Shown here: piece after piece, positions 7,917 to 15,578 of the stretch
Layout of the letters: every line of letters starts with the position of its first letter
Numbering within the stretch: the first letter of the stretch is position 1
NCBI RefSeq assembly: GCF_001580025.1
Contig: NZ_LSZO01000003.1
Location: 1 to 56,338, forward strand
Length of the DNA stretch: 56,338 nucleotides
Direction of reading: 5' to 3'
Source of the DNA: Ventosimonas gracilis
GTDB lineage: Bacteria; Pseudomonadota; Gammaproteobacteria; Pseudomonadales; Pseudomonadaceae
The notes under the pieces: model-generated
Databases searched by the model: none
What the model was told of the DNA's origin: nothing
What the model saw: only the letters and a program-made list of their open reading frames with translations
Program-made: the position numbers and the translations under genes

Positions 7917-10066
7917 CCGGCAGTGAAACGGTGCGTCTGATGGATTTTTCGGTTGCGGGCAAAGTCAGCGGGCAGCGTTTGTGCCGTGATATTTTCAACC
8001 TGGTAGCGCTGCGTTAAGCCTTTATCCAGGACAAATCGGCGGAAGTTGTTGGAGAAATACAACACGCCACCTTTAGCGAGGCGCGTCATGGCAAGGTCAA
8101 TCAGCCGGACATGGTCGCGCTGCACATCAAATACGCCTTCCATGCGCTTGGAGTTGGAAAAAGTCGGCGGGTCAATAAAGATCAAATCGTATTCGCCGCG
8201 ATCCTCGGCCAGCCAGCCCATCACTTCGGCTTGCACCAGATGATGCGGCCCGGCCAGACCGTTGCGGGCAAAATTGCGCACCGCCCAATCCAGATAGGTT
8301 TTTGACATATCCACGCTGGTGGTGCTGCGCGCGCCGCCTTTTGCCACATGCACGCTGGCTGCGGCGGTGTAGCAAAACAGATTTAAAAAGCGCTTGCCTG
8401 CCGCTTCCCGCGCCAATCGCAAGCGCAACGGACGGTGGTCGAGAAACAGGCCACTGTCTAAATAATCGGTCAAGTTGACCAAGAGTTTGACCGCGCCTTC
8501 TGTGACCTCAATAAAAGACCCCGCCTGGCCTTTGCGCTGATACTGTTCCAAGCCGCGTTGGCGCTTTCGCTGTTTAACGACTAATTTATCCGCCGTTACA
8601 TTCAGCACGCTTGGAATAGCCGCCAGCGCTTCGGCAAAGCGCGTTTCGGCGCGGGTTTTATCGACCGAGGCGGGCGGCGCGTATTCCTGCACATGCAGCC
8701 AATCGCGGTAAATATCCAGCGCCAGTGCGTATTCCGGCATATCGCTGTCATACAGGCGATAGCATTCAATGCCTTCGCGCTTGGCCCAGCTCCCCAAAGT
8801 CTTTAGATTTTTGCGCAAGCGGTTGGCAAACATCTGCGCCCCGCCGCTAAGCGCTAGCGGCGTGGCGGGCGCTTCAGCGGTTTTAGTGTTCTCGCGGTAA
8901 AAGTATTCAGGCTCGACCTTAAAGCGCAGCAGTTTGCACGGCAACGCGCCGTTATACAGCGCATATTGCTTGTGGCTGCGCATGCCCATTTGTTTGCCGA
9001 GTTCGGGGTTGCCGGTTAAAACCGCCGCTTCCCAGCCGAGGCAATGTTCGCGTAGTCGCTCGCCCAAATGTTGGTAGAGAAAGCCAAGGCTTTTCGCTTC
9101 ACCCAGTCGCTCGCCATAGGGTGGATTGCAGACTACCAGAGCGCGTTGCCCTTGGTCTGGATGCGGCGCAAAACGCGACAAATCGCCCTGATAGACCTTA
9201 ACCCAATGCGCGACGCCCGCACGCTCGATATTGGCCCGCGCCGGTGCCAGCAGGCGCGGGTCGGCCTCATAGCCGCGAATCCACAAAGGCGGGCGGGCAA
9301 GCCCGCTGGCGCGGCGCTCTTTGGCTTCTTCCAACAGTGGCTGCCAAATGGCCGGTACATGTGAAAGCCAAGCCGAGAACCCCCAGTGCTCGCGGTTAAG
9401 TCCGGGCGCACAGTCAGCGGCCATTAGCGCCGCTTCAATCAACAAAGTGGCTACGCCGCACATCGGGTCAGCCAGTGCACCGCCTTCAGCGGCAATGCGC
9501 GGCCAGTCGGCACGCAGCAACAGGGCGGCGGCGAGGTTTTCTTTAAGCGGCGCTGCGCCTTGTTGCAAACGCCAGCCGCGTTGGTGCAGGCTCTGTCCGG
9601 CCAAATCAATGGCGAGCGTGGCTTGCCCGCGTGAAAGGTGCAGATGAAGGCGTAGATCCGGCTGCTGGCGGTCTATCGATGGCCGCTGCCCGCTGGTTTC
9701 GCGGAACTGGTCAACCACGGCATCTTTAACTTTCAGCGCACCGAATTGGCTGTTCTCAATCCCCGCACCTTGGCCGGAAAAATCCACCAGAAAACGGCCA
9801 TTAGCTGAAAGGTGTTCGGAAAAATCCACGCGGCGCACGCCTTGGTAGAGTGCCTCTACCGAATCCACCGGAAAACGCGAAAGCACCAGCAGCACGCGGC
9901 TGGCAAGGCGCGACCACAAACACAGGCGGTAGGCTGTCTCCAGGCTGCCCATGCCTTGTACGCTGGCGGGCAGTTCACGCGGTGCTTGCAGGCCAAGGGT
10001 TGCCGCTTCCACGGCCAGCAGGTTTTCCAGCCCCTTGGGGCAGGTGAGGATAATTTCAAACGACAT
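7913..10066 (-). CDS. rlmL: Bifunctional 23S rRNA methyltransferase RlmKL (m2G2445 / m7G2069)
   Basis: A 717-aa fused rRNA methyltransferase. Order: an N-terminal ferredoxin-like plus THUMP region (residues 1-155), the m2G methyltransferase domain with catalytic NPPY in VVCNPPYGERLG, and the C-terminal m7G domain (RlmK) with FLNLFCYTAAASVHVAKGGA and the DPPTFSNSKRM active loop. It modifies helix 74 of 23S rRNA during assembly. One oddity: the SAM-binding motif I of the first domain reads DPMCGVATLLIEAAL, where the family normally has GSGT. The gene stands divergent from rmf, as in related genomes. Confidence 0.95.
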   Translation of the reverse strand: MSFEIILTCPKGLENLLAVEAATLGLQAPRELPASVQGMGSLETAYRLCLWSRLASRVLLVLSRFPVDSVEALYQGVRRVDFSEHLSANGRFLVDFSGQGAGIENSQFGALKVKDAVVDQFRETSGQRPSIDRQQPDLRLHLHLSRGQATLAIDLAGQSLHQRGWRLQQGAAPLKENLAAALLLRADWPRIAAEGGALADPMCGVATLLIEAALMAADCAPGLNREHWGFSAWLSHVPAIWQPLLEEAKERRASGLARPPLWIRGYEADPRLLAPARANIERAGVAHWVKVYQGDLSRFAPHPDQGQRALVVCNPPYGERLGEAKSLGFLYQHLGERLREHCLGWEAAVLTGNPELGKQMGMRSHKQYALYNGALPCKLLRFKVEPEYFYRENTKTAEAPATPLALSGGAQMFANRLRKNLKTLGSWAKREGIECYRLYDSDMPEYALALDIYRDWLHVQEYAPPASVDKTRAETRFAEALAAIPSVLNVTADKLVVKQRKRQRGLEQYQRKGQAGSFIEVTEGAVKLLVNLTDYLDSGLFLDHRPLRLRLAREAAGKRFLNLFCYTAAASVHVAKGGARSTTSVDMSKTYLDWAVRNFARNGLAGPHHLVQAEVMGWLAEDRGEYDLIFIDPPTFSNSKRMEGVFDVQRDHVRLIDLAMTRLAKGGVLYFSNNFRRFVLDKGLTQRYQVENITAQTLPADFARNRKIHQTHRFTAG

Positions 10067-10365
10067 GGCTGGCTCGCAGGAGAAGACCTAAAAATAGTTT
10101 GTGACAAAAATCACCGAGGCCTATTTTGGCAGAAACGCGCGCTGATGACCCTCCCACAAGTCCAGATAAACCAGCATCTTCGATTTTCAGGGTCGCTTTT
10201 TACTGATTTTAAAATAAAAAAGCACCTGCTTAGACTAAATGGTTTATTCCAAAGTCCGCCTTAATTGGCTAGAACGGCTCTTGCTGTCGCCTGTTTTTGG
10301 AAGTCCCGCCTGAACCTAATGCAGTCGGGTAAGACGGCAGTTTAATCAGCAAAAGGAAAGTACCG
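10067..10365. other. Divergent intergenic region between rlmL and rmf
   Basis: Holds the upstream regions of both rlmL (leftward) and rmf (rightward). The part at 10200-10260 is AT-rich (TTTTAAAATAAAAAAGC). AAAGGAAAG at 10351-10359 is the ribosome site of rmf. No convincing palindrome or additional ORF was seen. Regulation of rmf in stationary phase by ppGpp is known in other species and would act here. Confidence 0.4.
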
Positions 10366-10581
10366 ATGAAAAGACTCAAACGCGACCCTTTGGAAAGGGC
10401 CTTCGTTCGTGGTTATCAATTTGGACTGCACGGTAAATCGCGCGAGCTTTGCCCGTTTACCTTGGTGGATGTGCGCCAGGCCTGGCTTAACGGCTGGCGC
10501 GAAGGGCGCAGCGACCAATGGGACGGCCTTAAAGGTGCCGCTGCTGTCCATCGTCTTAATGAGGTCAACGCCGTTGGCTGA
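10366..10581 (+). CDS. rmf: Ribosome modulation factor
   Basis: A 71-aa basic protein with the family core KRDPLERAFVRGYQFGLHGKSRELCPF and WLNGWREGR. Rmf binds the 30S subunit in stationary phase and dimerises ribosomes into 100S particles for hibernation. It is slightly longer than E. coli Rmf (55 aa) through a C-terminal extension, as in pseudomonads. AAAGGAAAG just upstream fixes the ATG. A hairpin terminator follows 20 bases after the stop, so it is a single-gene transcript. Confidence 0.95.
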   Translation: MKRLKRDPLERAFVRGYQFGLHGKSRELCPFTLVDVRQAWLNGWREGRSDQWDGLKGAAAVHRLNEVNAVG

Positions 10582-10601
10582 TGTTTTTCCTTTGCACCCG
10601 T

Positions 10602-10630
10602 GCCCGTTTAGCTAACGGGCACTTTCTTTT
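10602..10630 (+). terminator. Rho-independent terminator of rmf
   Basis: GCCCGTT at 10602-10608 pairs perfectly with AACGGGC at 10614-10620 around a 5-base loop, followed by a T-rich tract (ACTTTCTTTT). It starts 20 bases after the rmf stop codon. Confidence 0.75.
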
Positions 10631-10738
10631 AATTCCCTTCGCTTTACCCCACTCCTTGTTTTTTGCCAGTACTTGCCATTGGCTGCAGCTGCGCCATACT
10701 GCCGGTTTATCGCCGTAACTTATATAAGGAGAACTCAA

Positions 10739-12727
10739 ATGCAGTGGATAGGGTCTGCTCCCACTTCAAACGTGGCCACGACGGAGGCAGATTTTTCGCG
10801 CAGCAAGGCGCGAGAAGCGAAATTTGCTCATGCAAATGAGCGACGAGTAACACAGCGGCGCGCAAAATCTGCCCCGTCCCTTCGGGCTGCGCCCAAAATT
10901 TCGCCATACGTTGTTGCAGCATTTGCCAAGGTTGTACACATTGGCTGCATGCTGCGCCTAGTCTGGCGAAATTTTGAGCAGCAGCGCGGCTCGCGTTTGA
11001 AGTGGGAACAGACCCTTGCACGCAGTGCTTTGGTCTTGAGCCTGCTCGCTCCCGTGACTTTTGCCGCATCCCCAGCGCCGGTTGCAGGAAAAAATGGCAT
11101 GGTGGTTTCCGCGCAACATCTGGCCTCAGAGGTTGGCGTGCAGGTGCTTAAAAATGGCGGCAATGCGGTGGATGCGGCAGTCGCCGTGGGTTATGCACTC
11201 GCCGTGGTCTACCCAACGGCAGGCAATCTGGGCGGCGGTGGTTTTATGACCATCCGCTTTAAAGATGGCAAAACCACTTTTTTGGATTTCCGTGAACGCG
11301 CCCCGCTCGCCGCCAAAAAGGATATGTACCTGGATGAAGCGGGCAATCCCATCGATGGCGCCAGTACCGACAGCTACCTTGCCGTAGGCGTGCCCGGTTC
11401 AGTCGCAGGTTTTGAACTGGCGCGGGAAAAATACGGCAGCAAAAGCCGCGAGGAACTGATTGCCCCGGCGATAACACTCGCGCGGGGTGGTTTTGAATTA
11501 AAGCCAGGCGATATTGCTTCCTTGGCAGAAGGTAATGAGCGCCTCGCGCAAGACCCGGCGGCAGCGAAAGTTTTTCTACCAAGGAAGCGGCCTTTGCAGG
11601 TAAGCGAGCGGTTAATTCAAAAGGATTTGGCAAGCTCCCTTAAAGCCATTGCTGAGGGCGGTGCTCAAGCGTTTTATCAGGGCAAGATTGCCGATTTAAT
11701 AGTCGAAGCGAGCCAGAAAAATGGCGGCATTTTGAGCAAGCAAGACTTTATCGACTACAAGGTGCGTGAACTTAAGCCGGTCGAATGCAGCTACCGCGGC
11801 TATCAGATAGTCTCCTCGCCACCGCCTTCTTCCGGTGGTTTGGTGATTTGTGAAATTCTCAACGTGCTGGAAGGCTATCCGCTGGCACAAATGGGCTACG
11901 GCTCGGCAGAAGCGACCCGTTTGATGGTCGAGGCCATGCGCCATGCCTTTGTTGACCGCAACAGCGCACTGGGCGATCCGGATTTTGTCAAAAACCCGGT
12001 GGATAAACTGATCAGCAAGGACTACGCCGCCGAAATACGCACGCGCATCAACCCGCACCATGCGACTGAAAGCGCCACGCTTACCCCGCCGAATTTCAGC
12101 GAATCCAACGAAACGACCCACTACTCCATCATCGATAAAGAAGGCAACGCGGTCGCCGTCACCTATACGCTAAACGGCGCGTTTGGTACGGCCAAAATGG
12201 CTGAAGGCACGGGTATTTTGCTCAATAACGAGATGGACGACTTTACCGTTAAAGTCGGTGTGGCCAATCTCTATGGGCTGATTCAGGGCGAAGCCAATGC
12301 CATTGAACCACGCAAAACGCCGCTGTCGTCGATGAGCCCTACTGTGGTTTCCAAAGACGGCAAGCCGTTTATGGTGATCGGAAGTCCCGGCGGTTCGCGC
12401 ATTATTACCATCACACTCGAAGCCATTATCAACGTGATTGACCACGGCATGAATATCCAGGAAGCCATCGACGCACCGCGTGTTCATCATCAATGGCTGC
12501 CGGATGTGGTACATATCGAGCCGCGTGCCTTGTCGCCGGATACCCGCATGATTTTAAGCGGCATGGGCTACCGCGTTAGCGAGGATAAGAACTGGCCGAT
12601 TTGGGGTGAGGCCGCGGGTATTTTGGTCGGCGGTAAAGACCTAAAAAGCATCGAAGCAGGCGGTGACGACCTGTATTACGGTGCCATCGACTCTCGCGCC
12701 GAGGCCGGAGCCGCGGCAGGTTATTGA
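10739..12727 (+). CDS. ggt: Gamma-glutamyltransferase with a 265-bp element inserted in its signal-peptide region
   Basis: A Ggt precursor: hydrolyses or transfers the gamma-glutamyl group of glutathione in the periplasm and autocleaves into two subunits. Family signs are DAAVAVGYALAVVYP, GNLGGGGFMTIRF, FRERAP, the HAFVDRN region, the processing-site Thr in NETTHYSIIDKEGNAVAVTYTLNGAFG, and PLSSMSPTVV with the GSPGGSRIITI loop. The ATG at 10739 has AAGGAG upstream. After Met-Gln-Trp, 89 codons come from a dispersed repeat (10751-11015 plus a TA). Removing them rejoins the sequence into MQWIARSALVLSLLAPVTFA, an ordinary signal peptide. The frame is preserved, but the hydrophobic core now starts near residue 95, so export is doubtful. 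The gene may be non-functional or cytoplasmic, or use an internal start. Confidence 0.9.
   Translation: MQWIGSAPTSNVATTEADFSRSKAREAKFAHANERRVTQRRAKSAPSLRAAPKISPYVVAAFAKVVHIGCMLRLVWRNFEQQRGSRLKWEQTLARSALVLSLLAPVTFAASPAPVAGKNGMVVSAQHLASEVGVQVLKNGGNAVDAAVAVGYALAVVYPTAGNLGGGGFMTIRFKDGKTTFLDFRERAPLAAKKDMYLDEAGNPIDGASTDSYLAVGVPGSVAGFELAREKYGSKSREELIAPAITLARGGFELKPGDIASLAEGNERLAQDPAAAKVFLPRKRPLQVSERLIQKDLASSLKAIAEGGAQAFYQGKIADLIVEASQKNGGILSKQDFIDYKVRELKPVECSYRGYQIVSSPPPSSGGLVICEILNVLEGYPLAQMGYGSAEATRLMVEAMRHAFVDRNSALGDPDFVKNPVDKLISKDYAAEIRTRINPHHATESATLTPPNFSESNETTHYSIIDKEGNAVAVTYTLNGAFGTAKMAEGTGILLNNEMDDFTVKVGVANLYGLIQGEANAIEPRKTPLSSMSPTVVSKDGKPFMVIGSPGGSRIITITLEAIINVIDHGMNIQEAIDAPRVHHQWLPDVVHIEPRALSPDTRMILSGMGYRVSEDKNWPIWGEAAGILVGGKDLKSIEAGGDDLYYGAIDSRAEAGAAAGY
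10751..11015 (+). mobile_element. 265-bp inverted-repeat element (MITE-like), copy 1, inside ggt
   Basis: Begins GGGTCTGCTCCC and ends GGGAACAGACCC, with terminal inverted repeats of about 22 bases (10751-10772 and 10994-11015). The left flank is TA and the right flank TT. The interior carries two further long inverted repeats: GCAGATTTT 10787-10795 with AAAATCTGC 10864-10872, and a 13-bp arm at 10894-10906 with 10964-10976. It is open in the ggt frame throughout. No transposase is encoded, so it would need one in trans; TIRs with a TA target fit the IS630/mariner type, which is inference. Copy 1 is the most diverged of the three. Confidence 0.85.
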
Positions 12728-12748
12728 CCCCTAGGCGCTTAAGTATTG

Positions 12749-13013
12749 GGGTCTATTCCCGCTTCAAACGTGGCCGCGACGGAGCCAGATTTTGCGCGCA
12801 GCAAGGCGCGAGGAGAGAAATTTGCTCATGCAAATGAACGACGAGCAACACAGCGGCGCACAAAATCTGGCCCGTCCCTTCGGGCTGCGCCCAAAATTTC
12901 GCCATACGTTGTTGCAGCACTTGCCAAGGTTGTACACATTGGCTGCATGCTGCGCCTAGTCTGGCGAGATTTTGAGCAGCAGCGCGGCTCGCGTTTGAAG
13001 CGGGAACAGACCC
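12749..13013 (+). mobile_element. 265-bp inverted-repeat element (MITE-like), copy 2, downstream of ggt
   Basis: Same length, orientation and internal structure as the copy inside ggt. It starts 21 bases after the ggt stop and ends 47 bases before the DUF3426 gene. The ends are GGGTCTATTCCC and GGGAACAGACCC, with one additional matching G/C pair outside. The flanks (TT, AG) show no clean TA duplication. It is open from end to end in the same frame as copy 1, but no ribosome site precedes that frame, so I do not call it a gene. Confidence 0.85.
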
Positions 13014-13060
13014 CAGTGGCGTGCTAAAGTGCACGCTGCATTTTACTAACCTCTTTGCCG

Positions 13061-14197
13061 ATGACCGACAGTTTCGTCACCCGCTGCCCGCATTGCAGCA
13101 CACGCCTTCGCGTCACCTACGAGCAAATCAGCGCCGCTGTCGGTCTGGTGCGTTGCGGTACTTGTTTTCGCACTTTTAATGCGCATGAGCATTTGCTGAA
13201 AGGCAGTGGTGAAGTGGCCTCTGCCGGTATGGACGAGCTGCTGATTGACGATGACCTCGATTTGCACGGTTTGGGGCTGGACGACCTCAATCTGGACGAG
13301 GAACTGGCGCAAATTGAGGCGCAAGAGCAGGCATTCAGCAAGGAGTTGCTCAATTTAAGCCAGCAAATTGCAGGCAATGACCGAGACCCAGCGGCTACCG
13401 ATGACGATGATGCCTGGGCCGAGGCGCTGCTGCGCGAGGAAGGAGAGGACGTTTTATCGTCACTGTCTGTGCAAGGGAAGAGCGATGAGACCCCGTCGCC
13501 CTGGTTGCCTTACAAGGAGAGTCTGGACTTTGAGCGCACTGCTGAAAAACCTCCCATTGCTTTGCAACAGCGCCGTCGCAGCAACGCAAAGGCTAAACCT
13601 AAACCTAAACCTAAACCTAAACCTAAACCGCAGCCTAAACCGCCTTTGTTTGAACAAGACGGTTTTACCGAAGCGACAGCAGTGGATGAGCCGCTGCTGC
13701 CGATGCGAGCACCAAGGCGCAAGCGTACAGCAGTCTGGGCGTTGCTCAGTGTGGCCGCGCTGCTGACAGTTATCGGGCAATATGTGTTTTTCCAGTTCGA
13801 CAGCTTGGTACGCCAAGAGCGCTACCGTTCCTTATTTAAGGCAGTTTGCTTGACTGTCGGCTGCAAAGTGCCGGACCAAATAGACATCAGCCAAATTCGC
13901 AGCAGTAATCTGCTGGTACACAGTCACCCGCAGTTTAGTGGTGCGTTGATGGTCGATGTCATCCTCTATAACCGCGCCGATTTTGCGCAGCCGTTTCCCC
14001 TGCTGGAGCTTGAGTTTTCCAATTTGGCCGGTCGTCCTGTGGCTAGTCGGCGTTTTACCCCGTCGCAATACTTGGCAGGTAGCATGCAAGGCAAACTGCA
14101 AATGCCGCCGCAAACCCCCATCCATATTGCATTGGAAATCCAAGCCCCCAGCAAGGAGGCGGTCAATTACCGCTTAAACGTACTGCCGCCTGAGTGA
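13061..14197 (+). CDS. Zinc-ribbon (MJ0042-type) and DUF3426 membrane protein
   Basis: A 378-aa protein. At the N-terminus is a zinc-ribbon with two CxxC knuckles (RCPHCSTRLRV and VRCGTCFRTFNA), typical of the MJ0042 family. An acidic middle section follows (residues 60-150), then a Lys-Pro repeat (about 178-192), one transmembrane helix near residues 225-247 (VWALLSVAALLTVIGQYVFF), and a C-terminal DUF3426 domain with SSNLLVHSHPQFSGALMVDVILYNRA. The function of the family is unknown; relatives lie near prmA/dusB/fis in other gammaproteobacteria, but not here. I chose the ATG at 13061 over an earlier TTG. The upstream element (12749-13013) may have replaced its native promoter. Confidence 0.82.
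   Translation: MTDSFVTRCPHCSTRLRVTYEQISAAVGLVRCGTCFRTFNAHEHLLKGSGEVASAGMDELLIDDDLDLHGLGLDDLNLDEELAQIEAQEQAFSKELLNLSQQIAGNDRDPAATDDDDAWAEALLREEGEDVLSSLSVQGKSDETPSPWLPYKESLDFERTAEKPPIALQQRRRSNAKAKPKPKPKPKPKPQPKPPLFEQDGFTEATAVDEPLLPMRAPRRKRTAVWALLSVAALLTVIGQYVFFQFDSLVRQERYRSLFKAVCLTVGCKVPDQIDISQIRSSNLLVHSHPQFSGALMVDVILYNRADFAQPFPLLELEFSNLAGRPVASRRFTPSQYLAGSMQGKLQMPPQTPIHIALEIQAPSKEAVNYRLNVLPPE
13593..13628 (+). repeat. Hexanucleotide tandem repeat (CTAAAC) x6, coding for Lys-Pro
   Basis: Six exact CTAAAC units in a row lie inside the DUF3426 gene, followed by an imperfect partial copy. Each unit adds one Lys-Pro pair to a stiff, charged linker just before the membrane helix. Because the unit is six bases, slippage changes linker length without breaking the frame. 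Confidence 0.9.
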
Positions 14198-14202
14198 TTT
14201 CT

Positions 14203-14703
14203 TTAGCGGCAGTCTTTGCTGATGTTGGCGAGCGCACTTTCTGCGCCATCCAAATGAAACACCGCGTTAATCGGTTGTCCCCGCCAAGGCTTGACATGCA
14301 CTGCCAGTTTTTTGCCGTCTTGTATGCGTTGCACAAACAATGCCGTGTTGTTTGGCAGTGAGGTAATGGTTTTTTCGCCGATGACATCCCACAGGGCGGT
14401 GTCACCGGGTTCGTCATCAATGGCATGGGAGACGGCAACCGACTCATCACCCAAGAATTTGTTCCAATTAATCAGTAGCTGCGCCTTTTTATTTTGACAG
14501 CGCACAATCAGACGGATTTTTTTCTTGTCATGCGGCCCGGCTTGTATCAAACCATCCAGTTCCGCTCGGTAGATTTGTTCAAGCGTCAGTGGGTCAGTAG
14601 TTTTGCTGACCCTCCATTCTTGACTGTGTGGATGCTGGCTGTTTGCCAGCGTTTCACAGGGTGGCAACAGACAAAATAATAGGGCGCAGGTGGTTTTTTT
14701 CAT
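14203..14703 (-). CDS. Secreted protein resembling TagO/VasI (type VI secretion accessory family)
   Basis: 166 aa with an N-terminal signal (MKKTTCALLFCLLPPCETLANS). The rest follows the VasI/TagO pattern: an early W-x-V-S-K-T-TDPLT segment, RLIVRCQNKKAQLLINWNKFLG, ALWDVIGEKTITSLP, ALFVQRIQDGKKLAVHVKPWRGQPINAVFHLDG, and a C-terminal Cys. In other genomes such proteins sit in type VI secretion or toxin loci. No type VI gene is visible here, so this may be an orphan paralogue with another periplasmic role. It converges with the DUF3426 gene (5 bases between). Confidence 0.5.
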   Translation of the reverse strand: MKKTTCALLFCLLPPCETLANSQHPHSQEWRVSKTTDPLTLEQIYRAELDGLIQAGPHDKKKIRLIVRCQNKKAQLLINWNKFLGDESVAVSHAIDDEPGDTALWDVIGEKTITSLPNNTALFVQRIQDGKKLAVHVKPWRGQPINAVFHLDGAESALANISKDCR

Positions 14704-14897
14704 TGATACCGTCCTGAGGTCAATTTTTAAGGCAGAAAAACCCCTTTCAGCATAAATCGTACCGTTGTTGCCGAGGTAGTTGCAGACAGGGGATAACGGG
14801 GGTTGGCAAACGACCGCCGCAGCCAGCGACTTAAGCGGCTGTTTGGATGGAGCACCATTGTAATGATGCGAAGGTCGATGAAAAGGCTTTCCAGCGG

Positions 14898-15578
14898 TTA
14901 ATCGGATTCATTGCTGGATAAATCCTCAAAATCGGTTTTGAGGTTTTGCTCCATCTGGTCGAGTTCCGTCAGCAGACTTTTAAAGGACAGTTCACTGCGT
15001 TCATGGCCTTCTTTGGGCAAAGGTTTGCTGATGATGCAAGTTTGGCTTGGCATTGGCGGAGGTGGCAGGACGTCCATTTGGGGCAATTCGGCTAGGCTTT
15101 TTAGGCCAAAGTAGTCGAGAAAAATTTTTGTTGTGGCGAGCAATTCCGGCTTGCCAGGTACGTCACGCTGGCCGACCACGCTAATCCACTGCCGCTCTTG
15201 CAGGGTTTTGATCATCGAACTGTTTACTGTCACGCCGCGAATATCTTCAATTTCCCCACGGGTGATGGGGCCGCGCCAAGCAATCAGCGCGAGGGTTTCC
15301 AGCAGTGCACGCGAATAACGCGGGGCGCGTTCTTCCGTTAAGCGCGCCGTCCAAGGCGCAAAACAGGCGCGAATTTGCAGACGAAAGCCACGGGCGACTT
15401 CCACCAGTTCAACGCCGCGCCCTTCGCACGACTGAGCAAGCAGCAATAGTGCCGCACGGATTTGCGCCGCTTCTGGTCGTTCCTGTTCATCAAATAATTC
15501 GCGCAGCTTTTCGGCCGAAAGCGGCTCATCGCTTGCCAGCAAAAGGGCTTCCAAAATGGCGGGCAAGGGTTCGTTCAT
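14898..15578 (-). CDS. scpB: Segregation and condensation protein B
   Basis: A 226-aa winged-helix kleisin-partner protein. The start MNEPLPAILEALLLASDEPLSAEKLRELF and the second winged helix with YSRALLETLALIAWRGPITRGEIEDIRGV plus the WISVVGQRDVPGKPELLATTKIFLDYFGLKSLAELP block are diagnostic. ScpB dimers bind ScpA and the SMC ATPase to organise the chromosome. The last ~45 residues are an acidic, poorly conserved tail. Its ATG overlaps the scpA stop by four bases, showing translational coupling. Confidence 0.95.
   Translation of the reverse strand: MNEPLPAILEALLLASDEPLSAEKLRELFDEQERPEAAQIRAALLLLAQSCEGRGVELVEVARGFRLQIRACFAPWTARLTEERAPRYSRALLETLALIAWRGPITRGEIEDIRGVTVNSSMIKTLQERQWISVVGQRDVPGKPELLATTKIFLDYFGLKSLAELPQMDVLPPPPMPSQTCIISKPLPKEGHERSELSFKSLLTELDQMEQNLKTDFEDLSSNESD

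Noticed and set aside
12746-13027. 93-aa ORF over the element downstream of ggt
   Set aside because: It coincides with the 265-bp repeat, has no ribosome site and no family match; it is open because of the element's composition.
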